From Planctomycetota bacterium (lineage in GTDB: Bacteria > Planctomycetota > Phycisphaerae > Phycisphaerales > UBA1924): DNA of 7,365 nucleotides. Numbering within the stretch: the stretch's first letter is position 1; each line of letters starts with the position of its first letter. The DNA lies in contig JAEYNG010000339.1 of NCBI GenBank assembly GCA_023412695.1, forward strand, positions 1 through 7,365. The letters run 5' to 3'. Positions 1 through 6,753 of this stretch are shown piece after piece. Both the position numbers and the translations under genes were made by a program. Under the pieces are notes generated by a model. It was not told the origin of the DNA. It saw only the letters and a list, made by a program, of their open reading frames with translations, and did not search any database.

Positions 1-1
1 G

Positions 2-799
2 GCGCGTGCCGCGCTGCACGCGGCGGCGGTGCGGGTGACGGGGCGGAGCTGCGAGGTGTCGCTGGCGATCTACGCGTTCAGGCGGGCGCCGGAGGACCCG
101 TCGGTGCTGGAGCGCGGGCTGACGAAGGGCCTGATCGGGAGCCTTGTGATGCCCGGTGGGATGCCGAGCGTGATGAGCTCCGGGGACACATTGCGCGTAG
201 AGGGTGAGCGGCGGCCGGCGCGGCGGGACGGCGCAATGCCCGAGCAGGTGCTCAAGCCGTTCTCGACGGACCCTTTGCCGCTGGTGACGTCGCGCAACCG
301 CGCGGGGAAGCTGTACCAGATCGTCGATCCGAAGGCCGGGAGCGAGGCGGGGCTGATCGACGTCGTGACGGCGCTCAAGGCGAGGCACCCGTTCATCGAC
401 TCGCAGACGGGGCGGCCGACGCTCGACGCGATCTGGTCGCTGGTCACGTGCCCGACGCGCAGGCTGATTCTGGACGTCTACCTGCACGGGGACATGGAGC
501 GGCTGTTCCGGCCGTCGCTGGATGCGCTGCTGTGGGCGCCGGACTTGAACGTTGCACAGGATGATCGGTGGGTGATGCGGCTGCCGGCGGGGCCGAAGCT
601 GCAGTTGCTTGGCCGAGGCGTGGGCGCTGCGGCGTCGCCGCTGTATGCGCGTCATGCGGAGTTGAGCGCGTACTCGTTCGAGCACCTGGGTTGGGACCCG
701 GAGGAGTTCGTAGGGTTCCGGTGCGAGGTGGAGTACCCCGTATGGCGGGCGGGGTACAGCATGGCGCTTGAGTATCTTGTGAACGACGCGGGGAACTGA
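2..799 (+). CDS. Hypothetical protein, 5'-truncated by the window edge
   Basis: The reading frame is open from base 2 and ends at TGA 797-799, giving 265 visible codons. The first possible internal start is a GTG at 29, but the frame continues upstream of it with similar composition (ARAALHAAAV), so the true start almost certainly lies outside the window. I do not recognise the family. The visible part has no obvious signal peptide, transmembrane segment or repeat and looks like a soluble alpha/beta protein. Notable stretches are PLVTSRNRAGKLYQIVDP near residues 100-120 and TLDAIWSLVTCPTRRLILDV near residues 145-165. The second is faintly like the C-terminal half of C45-type acyltransferase/Ntn-hydrolase proteins, but no catalytic residue can be assigned, so no function is given. 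It lacks the dockerin tail of its neighbours and is transcribed towards them, so it is probably unrelated to the minus-strand cluster. That it is a real gene is likely from its length and from the terminator placed just after its stop. Confidence 0.72.
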   Translation, partial: ARAALHAAAVRVTGRSCEVSLAIYAFRRAPEDPSVLERGLTKGLIGSLVMPGGMPSVMSSGDTLRVEGERRPARRDGAMPEQVLKPFSTDPLPLVTSRNRAGKLYQIVDPKAGSEAGLIDVVTALKARHPFIDSQTGRPTLDAIWSLVTCPTRRLILDVYLHGDMERLFRPSLDALLWAPDLNVAQDDRWVMRLPAGPKLQLLGRGVGAAASPLYARHAELSAYSFEHLGWDPEEFVGFRCEVEYPVWRAGYSMALEYLVNDAGN

Positions 800-815
800 G
801 CGGGGCGGAAAAGAA

Positions 816-846
816 CAAGGCCCCCGTCGCGGTGACGGGGGCCTTG
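816..846. terminator. Terminator hairpin between convergent genes
   Basis: A perfect 13-bp stem (816-828 with 834-846) closes a 5-base loop, with a run of five G-C pairs in the middle. It starts 17 bases after the stop at 799 and lies 29 bases beyond the stop of the minus-strand gene ending at 875. Read on the minus strand, the stem is followed by TTCTTTT, a proper U-rich tract. On the plus strand it is preceded by A-rich sequence and followed by AGCATGG, with no U-tract. It is thus best as an intrinsic terminator for the minus-strand lectin gene, and may also slow or stop transcription of the plus-strand gene. Confidence 0.85.
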
Positions 847-874
847 AGCATGGAATAGATTGTCCGTCACGCGG

Positions 875-3118
875 TCACGGCGTGCACGGGCCCTGGCCGG
901 TGGAGAACCACACGGACAGGAAGGCGAAGATCGCCGGGACGCCGGGCGTGCCGCCGTAGTCGCGGGCATCGGGGTCGAGGGCGAACCAGTCGGAGAGGAA
1001 GCAGAAAATGTCGGGCACGCCGACCGCGCCGTCCTGGCACCAGTCGGCGTCGCAGAACTGGGGCCCGCCGGAGCCGGGGACTTCGACAACTGCCCAGTCA
1101 CCGCCGCCCGAGACGCCGGCGTTCGACAGGTCGTTCCAGAGGCCGTTGGAGCCGAGGAGCTCGGCGTAGTGCTCGGTGTTGTTGGCGTTGTTGGGCTCGC
1201 CGGGCGCCCAGTTTGTGAATGTCACGGCCGAGCCATCGGTCCACTGGAAGTCGCCCTCGCTCGCGGCGTCGGTGAAGCCGATCCAGCCGCGACGGTCGGT
1301 GCCGTCGAAGCCGAGGACCATGCCGCGGACGAACTCGTTCTCGTCGGCGTCGGCGATGGAGGCGAGGTGACCGCCGAGTGTGACGGCGTGGGCCTCGGCC
1401 TCGGTGAAGGTGAAGCCGCGCTGCAGGAGGTAGTAGTCGTTGCCGTTTGCGGGGTTGTGGATCGGACCGGCGAGCACGGGAGACATGACGCCGGTGTTGA
1501 AGTTCACCGTGACGGTACCGGTGCTGGTGTGCGTCGCGCCTGTGATGCTCCAGTTCGTTGTGCCGAAGGTCGCGGGCCAACCGGTGTAGGCGAGGTAGTA
1601 GGTGCCCGCGGCGAGGGTCGCACCGTCGCGGCCGTTGTACGCGACGCCGTTGCCGGGCGCCGGACGCGAGATCAAGGTTCCGAAGGAGAGCTGGCTGAGG
1701 AAGTCGGTCCCGTCGTCGTCGTCGAAGGCGACGCGGGCGCCGTTGATCGTGTAGAGGCCGATCTGGGTGTCGTTGGCGAACTGTCCGCCGCTGACGCTCG
1801 AGCCCTCGGTGTCGATGTCGAAGAACTGCAGTATCGCGCGGTCGATGTCATTTGCGAGCGTGAAGCGGATCCAGTGCACGCCGTTGGAATCGAGCTGCCC
1901 GGAGTAGACCGTCATGCTGCCGGAGATGGTGCCGATATCGACGGCGTTCGGCGGCGCGAGCACGGAGTAGCTGATATTGCCGACGAACTGCCGGGCCTGA
2001 GCGTCGGTGATGGTGAACTGTGAGTTGACGGGGCCGGCGAAGAGGTCGGTCGGCACGGTTACGTCCATGCTCCAGATGTTGTCGCCGGCGATTGCGTCGC
2101 CATCGATGCCGGCGTCGTTCAGCATGAGGTTGCCGAGGTTGATCGCCGAGGCGTCAACCAGCACGCTCGTGATGTGATTGGGCGAGCCGCTGCCCGGCGT
2201 CGTCGTCACCGTGAACTTGGCGGTGTTGCCAAAGACGACCGGGTTGGGATTCACCGCGCCGATGCCCTCGGGGCCGAAGTGCTCCGCGCCGCGGATCGTC
2301 GCGGCGATGATCGCGTAGCCGCGGCCGGTGTTCGGCTGGTAGGTGGCGTTGCCGAACGAGATGCTCTCGAGCGTCTTGCCCGTGACGTCGCCGAAGCCGT
2401 CGTTGATGAGGTCCTGGGTGCTGACGATGGCCTCGACGATGTTCAGCCGCTCGTTCGCCGGGGCGGTGTTGCCGAGGTCGATGGAGTTGGTCGCGTTCCA
2501 GACCGTCCCGTTCAGACGCGTCTGCGAGAGCACGCCCGCGAGGGGCGCGGCGGGGTTGTTCGCCCCGAACCAGTCGGGGCCCGCGAGGCGCACCGTGACG
2601 CTGCTCGCGTCGGTGAAGCTCAGAGTCATGTCGAACGCGCCGCCGCCGTTGCTGATCTGGTACAGCACACCCAGCTGCGTGTTCCCGTGCATCTGGATGT
2701 TGAGTGAGCCGACGTCGGTCACCTGCGGGCCGGTGTGGTCGGGCGCGGTGTCCCAGTTGGGCTGGATGCCGACGTTGTCGCTGTCCTCGGTGGCATCGTA
2801 CGCGTTGAATACCTGGCGATTACCGAGGTGGACGATGTCCAGCGCAAAGGGAGAGACGGCGACCGAATAGCTCAGCCCTGTTGAACCGATGACCGGCGCC
2901 GCCAGGATCGAGCCCGCCGTGGCGTCAGCGATCAGGGCGCGATCGGAGATGGACCGGAAGCCGTCCGGGTTGTCCGGCCAACCGGCTTCTCCGAAGTGGA
3001 CCAGGCCGTTGAAGTTGTAGTTGAGAGGGATGGTGGTCTGGTCGGCCGCGAGCGCAAGGCTCGAAAGCAGCAGCGCCGCCGCGGCTCCGGCGGCGGTCCG
3101 GATCGAACGCGTCTTCAT
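875..3118 (-). CDS. Secreted C-type lectin domain protein with degenerate GC-type dockerin
   Basis: This 747-residue protein starts at ATG 3116-3118 behind an AAGGGAG ribosome binding site and stops at TGA 875-877. Residues 1-25 form a Sec signal peptide (MKTRS, hydrophobic core, cleavage after ALA). Residues 29-280 are a predicted beta-sandwich shared with the gene at 6754. Residues 290-388 resemble the choice-of-anchor X type of Ig-like fold (NDAGIDGDAIAGDNIW). Residues 393-530 resemble the DVUA0089/pre-peptidase type of beta domain (TQIGLY, AFDDDDG, LAAGTYYLAY). Residues 555-682 are a C-type lectin domain with GGHLASI, WIG (612-614), EPN (641-643) and WND (661-663). E641, N643, E649, N662 and D663 match the five calcium-site-2 ligands of mannose-binding lectins, so mannose/glucose-type sugar binding is inferred. 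The domain has no cysteines. Residues 689-745 are a dockerin-like pair: loop 1 keeps D5 and D12 but has Cys at position 3; loop 2 is shortened and has lost most ligands. Probably acts outside the cell or at its surface. The lectin and dockerin calls are firm; the middle domains are tentative. Confidence 0.93.
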   Translation of the reverse strand: MKTRSIRTAAGAAAALLLSSLALAADQTTIPLNYNFNGLVHFGEAGWPDNPDGFRSISDRALIADATAGSILAAPVIGSTGLSYSVAVSPFALDIVHLGNRQVFNAYDATEDSDNVGIQPNWDTAPDHTGPQVTDVGSLNIQMHGNTQLGVLYQISNGGGAFDMTLSFTDASSVTVRLAGPDWFGANNPAAPLAGVLSQTRLNGTVWNATNSIDLGNTAPANERLNIVEAIVSTQDLINDGFGDVTGKTLESISFGNATYQPNTGRGYAIIAATIRGAEHFGPEGIGAVNPNPVVFGNTAKFTVTTTPGSGSPNHITSVLVDASAINLGNLMLNDAGIDGDAIAGDNIWSMDVTVPTDLFAGPVNSQFTITDAQARQFVGNISYSVLAPPNAVDIGTISGSMTVYSGQLDSNGVHWIRFTLANDIDRAILQFFDIDTEGSSVSGGQFANDTQIGLYTINGARVAFDDDDGTDFLSQLSFGTLISRPAPGNGVAYNGRDGATLAAGTYYLAYTGWPATFGTTNWSITGATHTSTGTVTVNFNTGVMSPVLAGPIHNPANGNDYYLLQRGFTFTEAEAHAVTLGGHLASIADADENEFVRGMVLGFDGTDRRGWIGFTDAASEGDFQWTDGSAVTFTNWAPGEPNNANNTEHYAELLGSNGLWNDLSNAGVSGGGDWAVVEVPGSGGPQFCDADWCQDGAVGVPDIFCFLSDWFALDPDARDYGGTPGVPAIFAFLSVWFSTGQGPCTP
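903..1049 (-). repeat. Dockerin-encoding direct repeat pair, degenerate
   Basis: Two copies of the dockerin segment, beginning near 903 and 981, are 78 bases (26 codons) apart, one codon shorter than the 81-base period in the other two genes. The shared core encodes IFxFLSxWF. The copy encoding the second repeat (903-968) has a shortened calcium loop (DYGGTPGVPA) instead of the 12-residue D...D loop. The module is flanked by cysteines 689, 694 and 745. Confidence 0.8.
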
Positions 3119-3122
3119 CGTG

Positions 3123-3129
3123 CTCCCTT
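3123..3129 (-). promoter_or_regulatory. Ribosome binding site of the lectin gene
   Basis: On the minus strand AAGGGAG ends four bases before ATG 3118-3116. It supports this start, which also places an intact signal peptide at the protein's N-terminus. Confidence 0.7.
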
Positions 3130-3192
3130 CATCACAGAGAAAAACAGGCCCTCCCCGCTGAAATGAAGATAACGCACAACTCGGGGCGGCGG

Positions 3193-3208
3193 TTGTAAAA
3201 TTCTACAA
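3193..3208. promoter_or_regulatory. AT-rich dyad upstream of the lectin gene, possible operator
   Basis: The 16-base sequence TTGTAAAATTCTACAA is an inverted repeat in which 14 of 16 positions match its reverse complement (arms TTGTA/TACAA). Its centre lies about 82 bases upstream of the ATG at 3118, in the only clearly AT-rich patch of the surrounding GC-rich DNA. A weak minus-strand -10-like hexamer, TATCTT, lies at 3171-3166. A -35-like TTACAA inside the dyad would be 21 bases away, too far for an ordinary sigma-70 promoter. The dyad fits a regulator site or part of the promoter; which factor binds is unknown. Confidence 0.4.
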
Positions 3209-3243
3209 AAGTTGGCGACCTATAGCCGGGTGGCGGCCGAGCA

Positions 3244-3259
3244 GGCTTGCATGCAAGCC
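3244..3259. terminator. Perfect palindrome directly after the stop of the dehydrogenase-like gene
   Basis: GGCTTGCATGCAAGCC is a perfect 16-base palindrome abutting the TAG stop at 3260-3262 on its 3' side. As RNA it could form a 6-bp stem with a CATG loop. No U-tract follows on the minus strand, so if it ends transcription it is a weak or factor-assisted site. It could instead be a protein-binding dyad. Confidence 0.35.
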
Positions 3260-6200
3260 CTAGCAGCCTGCGAACCAGGCGGACAGGAAGGCGAAGATGT
3301 CAGGCACCGTGATTCCGTCTTCGCCGTCGAAGTCGGCCTGTGGATCGCTTGCGAACCAGGCGGACAAGAAGGCGAAGATGTCGGGCACGGCGACCGCGCC
3401 GTCTTCGTCAAAGTCGGCGGGGCAGCAGGTTGTCACGGTGAGGGTCGCCGCGGGTGAGGCGACCTGGCCGCACGGATTGGAAACGATGCAGTGGTAGCTT
3501 CCGCTGAGCGCTTCGACCACCGAAGAGAGTGTGAGCGTGCGCGCGGTGCCGCCGGGAACGGGATTGCCATTGCGGCGCCACTGGTAGGACAGGGGCGACG
3601 AGCCGGTGACGGTGACGGAGAAGGTTGCGTCGCCGCCCTCGCAGACCGAGACGCTTGCGGGGGGCGTGGTGATCGACGGCGCGGTGGTGTTCAGCGCCCA
3701 GCACACTGCGCGGCCGAGGAGCGCCTTGGCGTCGCTGGTTGCGGTCTGCCAGCTCGCATCCTCGAAGAACAGGAACACGCGGCGTGCAGGGGTGACATAG
3801 CCGCCGGCGACGGTGGCCCCGGCTTCGGCGACGACGATCGCGCCGTCGAGCGAGCCGTTGCGGCGTGCAAGCGTGAGCGTTCCCGGTCCGGCGTTGCCGG
3901 TGGCAACGCTCATGTTCGCGGCGGTCGAGAAGACCTGGCGCGGGCCCGCGGCGAGTCCCTGCGTGATCGGGTGGACGTTGTTGATGATGTTGATGTGCGT
4001 CGCGCTGACGACGTTGCCGCCATCGGTCAATGACTCGCGGTTGTTCTGGAGCAGCGCGTTCTCCCAGAAGATCATCGGCACGGGCTGCGTTCGGAACTGC
4101 CCGCCGACGTTCGCGGATGTAATGGTGGAGGAGACGATCACGAGGTCGCTGTTCGCGGCGATCTGCGCGGCGGGGGGCCGGTTCGCCGGCTCGTCGTCGT
4201 ACACCGTCACGTCGTAGCCGAGGTGCTCGAGCTCGTGCGCGATCGCGGCATCCGCGGCGGTGGGGGGGAGCGAGACGCCGATGAGTGCAACGCGCGAGGC
4301 CGCGCCGACGCGCACGAACGCCTGTTTCTGTTCGACGAACAGGCCGGTTGCGCCGGTGACGCTCAGCCGCACGGTGTAGAGGCCGTCTTCGGTGTAGGTG
4401 TGCGACGGGTTCTGCAGTGTGCTGGTTGTGCCGTCGCCGAACTCCCAGTGCCACGACGTCGCGCCGGGGACGGTGGAGGTGTCGGTGAACTGGACCGTCA
4501 GCGGCGAGGGGCCGGAGGTGACGTCGGCGGTGAACGCGGCGTCGCCGACGAAGCGGATGCGCAAGACGTTCGCGCCCGAATCCACCGGGGTGGTGTAATC
4601 CAGGTCCTTATAGAGGTCGGTGAAGTAGAGGCCGTCGGGGCCGGCGGCGAGGCCGCACACGGTCGCCTTGCCGGAGCCGACATACTGGAGGAACGGGGTC
4701 GGTCCGCTGACCAGGTTGCCGGAGCCGTCGAGGACGACCTGCGTGATCTTCTTGCCGATCGCCTGCGGCCCGGTGCCCCAGGTCGCGCCCGATTCGGTGA
4801 TGAAGCCAACGCCCTGCTTCTCGGAAGGGAAGCCGCTGCCGCCGAAGGTGCCGGGCTGGATGAACGCCATGTTCACGGGGCCGGATGCGGGGACCCAGTT
4901 GTAGATCGCGAAGTTGGTCATGCTCGCGTCGGAGCCGGTCCAGCCGTAGGTCCGGCCGGAAACGATCTTCGAGAAGCGGTCCACGCTGGGACCGTTCTCG
5001 ACACAGTAGAGCGACGCGTCGGCCTGCCGCCACGCGCCGCCGAACGGGTTGCGCACGCCGTACGCGTACACGAAGTCACGCGCGGTGATGCCGTCCGCCG
5101 GGTTGTAGAACGGGTTGGTCGGGTGGGGGGTGCCGTTGCGGTTGAGGCGGAGGATCTTGCCGCGGAATGAGTTGAGGTTCTGCGCGGTCGCGGCGTTGAA
5201 GCCGTCGCCCATGTGAACGTAGAGGGAGCCGTCCGGGCCGAAGCTCATGGCGGAGATCTGGTGGGATTGACCCTGCGTCTCGCCGCTCATGTTCAGGATC
5301 GTGGTCTGCGTCGCGGCGGTTCGCCCCCCGTCGGTGCTGGTGAAGCGCACGACCTTGGGGTAGTGCGGGACGTTCTCGACGCCATCGACGCTGGAGTAGA
5401 GCATGCCCGCGTACACATCTCCGTTGACCGGATCGACGGCGATGCCGGCGACGCCCTGCTCGCCGGAGCCGGGGAACAGGCCGGTGGGATTGAAGTTGAG
5501 CAGGTTGCTCGCGTAGGTGCCGACGGTGCCGTCGCGCAGCACGACCTTGATTGCGCCGTAGAGCTCGGTGACGTAATAGAGCGGGGCATCGGGCTCGGGG
5601 CCGGGCTCGGGGATGAAAGCGATGTTGATCGGGAGGCGCAGGCCGCGGGCGACGACCTCGACGCGGTACCCGGGCTCCAGCACGACCCATGGGGTGGGCG
5701 TGCCGCGGGCGAGGTCGGAGAAGACAGGCGTGGCCTGGGCGGCGGTCGCGTGGTACGTCGCACCGCTGGAGGCGATCCACAAGTAGACATCGTGGCCGCT
5801 GGTGACGTTGAGCGCGGGGAGGTAGACCGTGTGCGCACCGCCGTCGTGGGCGGTGAAGGACAGGTCGCTCTCGGGGAGCGTGAGCGACGGGAGCGAACCC
5901 GCGGAGACGCGGATGCGCAGGGGCGCGTGACCGCTGACGCCGGACGGGTTGTGGATGTGGTTCTCGATGCCGTTCTCGCCGTGAAACTCGAGTAGCAGGC
6001 TGCCGTTGGCCTGTTCGAGGCGGAGCGAGGGCGCGGTCGCCGCGGCGGGAAGGATCACCGGCAGACCGTCGGCGGTGGCCGCCCACGTGGGGGTGGGCAG
6101 GACGGCGACGTCGTCGCCCTCGAGCGCGAAGATCTGGCTTGCCGGTCCGGTCTGGAAGAGACGCGTGCTCCACGGGCTCCACTCGGTCGCGGGGTCGCCG

Positions 6201-6598
6201 CTCGAATCACGGTGGCGGACGCGGAGGGTGAACGTCGAGTCGGGCATCATGTCCGTGCGCCCGGCGTGCGAGCCCATGAAGATGCCGTCGCCCAGGTGCG
6301 TGTGCACACGCTCGACGCCCCCGATGCAGGAGATTGCCCACACGCGCTCGGCGAGCGCGGGCGGGTTGGGCGACAGCCAGATCTCCCAGTCCGTGCAGAC
6401 GTGCTCGTCGCCGGGATCGGTGTCCTGGAAAACGTCGCACTCCATGTGCACGTCGGCCGGGTTCAGCACGCGGCCGGGCGCGGGCTCGGTGATCGTCGGC
6501 GCGGCAGGGGGGGTGTTGGCGATCGCGGCGGCGGGGGCCGCGAGCGCGAGGCAAAGGAGGGAACGAAGGAGCAGGCAGCCGTGGGCGGATCGCTTCAC
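3260..6598 (-). CDS. Secreted PQQ-type glucose/sorbosone dehydrogenase-like multidomain protein with GC-type dockerin
   Basis: This 1112-residue protein is best started at GTG 6598-6596, preceded by GGAG at 8 bases; an upstream ATG at 6763 would bury the signal peptide and overlap the next gene. Residues 1-26 are a Sec signal peptide (KRSAHG, LLLRSLLCLALA, APAAA). Residues 30-150 look fibronectin-III-like. Residues 155-305 are an unassigned beta-rich segment. Residues 311-685 are a soluble glucose/sorbosone dehydrogenase beta-propeller: GEQGVAGIAVDP (379-390), SHQISAMSFGPDGSLYVHMGD (starts 445), GKILRLN (480-486), YGVRNPFG (513-520) and ENGP...YGW (534-553). H446 and R516 align with the catalytic/PQQ-contact His144 and Arg228 of Acinetobacter soluble glucose dehydrogenase. 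Residues 688-765 are a PKD domain (WEFGDG, HTY). Residues 768-970 resemble ThuA/glutamine-amidotransferase-like folds. Residues 973-1056 are an Ig-like domain, and residues 1058-1112 an intact two-repeat dockerin ending in Gly-Cys. Oxidation of an extracellular sugar or aldehyde is inferred; PQQ supply and the electron acceptor are not visible here. The ThuA-like call is the weakest. Confidence 0.92.
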   Translation of the reverse strand: MKRSAHGCLLLRSLLCLALAAPAAAIANTPPAAPTITEPAPGRVLNPADVHMECDVFQDTDPGDEHVCTDWEIWLSPNPPALAERVWAISCIGGVERVHTHLGDGIFMGSHAGRTDMMPDSTFTLRVRHRDSSGDPATEWSPWSTRLFQTGPASQIFALEGDDVAVLPTPTWAATADGLPVILPAAATAPSLRLEQANGSLLLEFHGENGIENHIHNPSGVSGHAPLRIRVSAGSLPSLTLPESDLSFTAHDGGAHTVYLPALNVTSGHDVYLWIASSGATYHATAAQATPVFSDLARGTPTPWVVLEPGYRVEVVARGLRLPINIAFIPEPGPEPDAPLYYVTELYGAIKVVLRDGTVGTYASNLLNFNPTGLFPGSGEQGVAGIAVDPVNGDVYAGMLYSSVDGVENVPHYPKVVRFTSTDGGRTAATQTTILNMSGETQGQSHQISAMSFGPDGSLYVHMGDGFNAATAQNLNSFRGKILRLNRNGTPHPTNPFYNPADGITARDFVYAYGVRNPFGGAWRQADASLYCVENGPSVDRFSKIVSGRTYGWTGSDASMTNFAIYNWVPASGPVNMAFIQPGTFGGSGFPSEKQGVGFITESGATWGTGPQAIGKKITQVVLDGSGNLVSGPTPFLQYVGSGKATVCGLAAGPDGLYFTDLYKDLDYTTPVDSGANVLRIRFVGDAAFTADVTSGPSPLTVQFTDTSTVPGATSWHWEFGDGTTSTLQNPSHTYTEDGLYTVRLSVTGATGLFVEQKQAFVRVGAASRVALIGVSLPPTAADAAIAHELEHLGYDVTVYDDEPANRPPAAQIAANSDLVIVSSTITSANVGGQFRTQPVPMIFWENALLQNNRESLTDGGNVVSATHINIINNVHPITQGLAAGPRQVFSTAANMSVATGNAGPGTLTLARRNGSLDGAIVVAEAGATVAGGYVTPARRVFLFFEDASWQTATSDAKALLGRAVCWALNTTAPSITTPPASVSVCEGGDATFSVTVTGSSPLSYQWRRNGNPVPGGTARTLTLSSVVEALSGSYHCIVSNPCGQVASPAATLTVTTCCPADFDEDGAVAVPDIFAFLSAWFASDPQADFDGEDGITVPDIFAFLSAWFAGC
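3270..3419 (-). repeat. Dockerin-encoding tandem repeat, 81-base period
   Basis: Two 69-base copies (3270-3338 and 3351-3419) lie 81 bases, or 27 codons, apart and match at 56 of 69 positions by my hand alignment. They encode the two calcium-loop plus helix units (DFDEDGAVAVPD and DFDGEDGITVPD, each followed by IFAFLSAWFA). The conserved DNA core is GCGAACCAGGCGGA plus GAAGGCGAAGATGTC on the plus strand. Confidence 0.88.
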
Positions 6599-6606
6599 CA
6601 GTTGGT

Positions 6607-6610
6607 CTCC
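6607..6610 (-). promoter_or_regulatory. Ribosome binding site that decides the GTG start at 6598
   Basis: On the minus strand GGAG is followed by eight bases and then GTG. This, with the signal peptide beginning exactly at that codon, favours 6598 over the ATG at 6763. Confidence 0.65.
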
Positions 6611-6684
6611 GGGGTAGCGGGGCGAAGAGGGAAGAACTTCGTCGGGCGGTGGGCCCGGCGGGCTTGCGGATGGCTGGACAAACA

Positions 6685-6713
6685 CGGGGGCCGCGGCATT
6701 TGCGCGACCCCCG
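6685..6713 (-). terminator. Possible terminator hairpin after the right-hand dockerin gene
   Basis: An 11-bp stem with one C-A mismatch (6685-6695 with 6703-6713) encloses a 7-base loop. It lies 41 bases past the TAA stop at 6756-6754. On the minus strand it is followed by TGTTTGTCC, a weak U-rich stretch. The rest of the 155-base gap between 6599 and 6753 holds a small CCCTC/GAGGG hairpin at 6731-6744 and no promoter that I can defend. Confidence 0.5.
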
Positions 6714-6753
6714 CGGGTGGACAAGTGAGGCCCTCTCTCGAGGGACAGCCAGG

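Noticed and set aside
860..2023. Long plus-strand open frame of 387 codons opposite the lectin gene
   Set aside because: It is antisense to a gene with clear domains and signal peptide. Its Gly/Val/Ala/Glu/Arg-rich, low-complexity translation is what the opposite strand of GC-rich coding DNA gives.
3270..3419. CRISPR array or mobile-element repeats suggested by regularly spaced 69-base repeats
   Set aside because: There are only two copies per gene, in frame with an 81-base period, encoding dockerin calcium loops. There is no spacer variety and no cas or transposase gene.
4223..5170. Plus-strand open frame of 315 codons opposite the dehydrogenase-like gene
   Set aside because: The same shadow effect: no domain, no believable start context, and full overlap with the conserved propeller coding sequence.
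5076..6182. Minus-strand open frame of 368 codons in another frame
   Set aside because: Its Arg/Pro/His-rich translation is a frame-shifted reading of the propeller gene.
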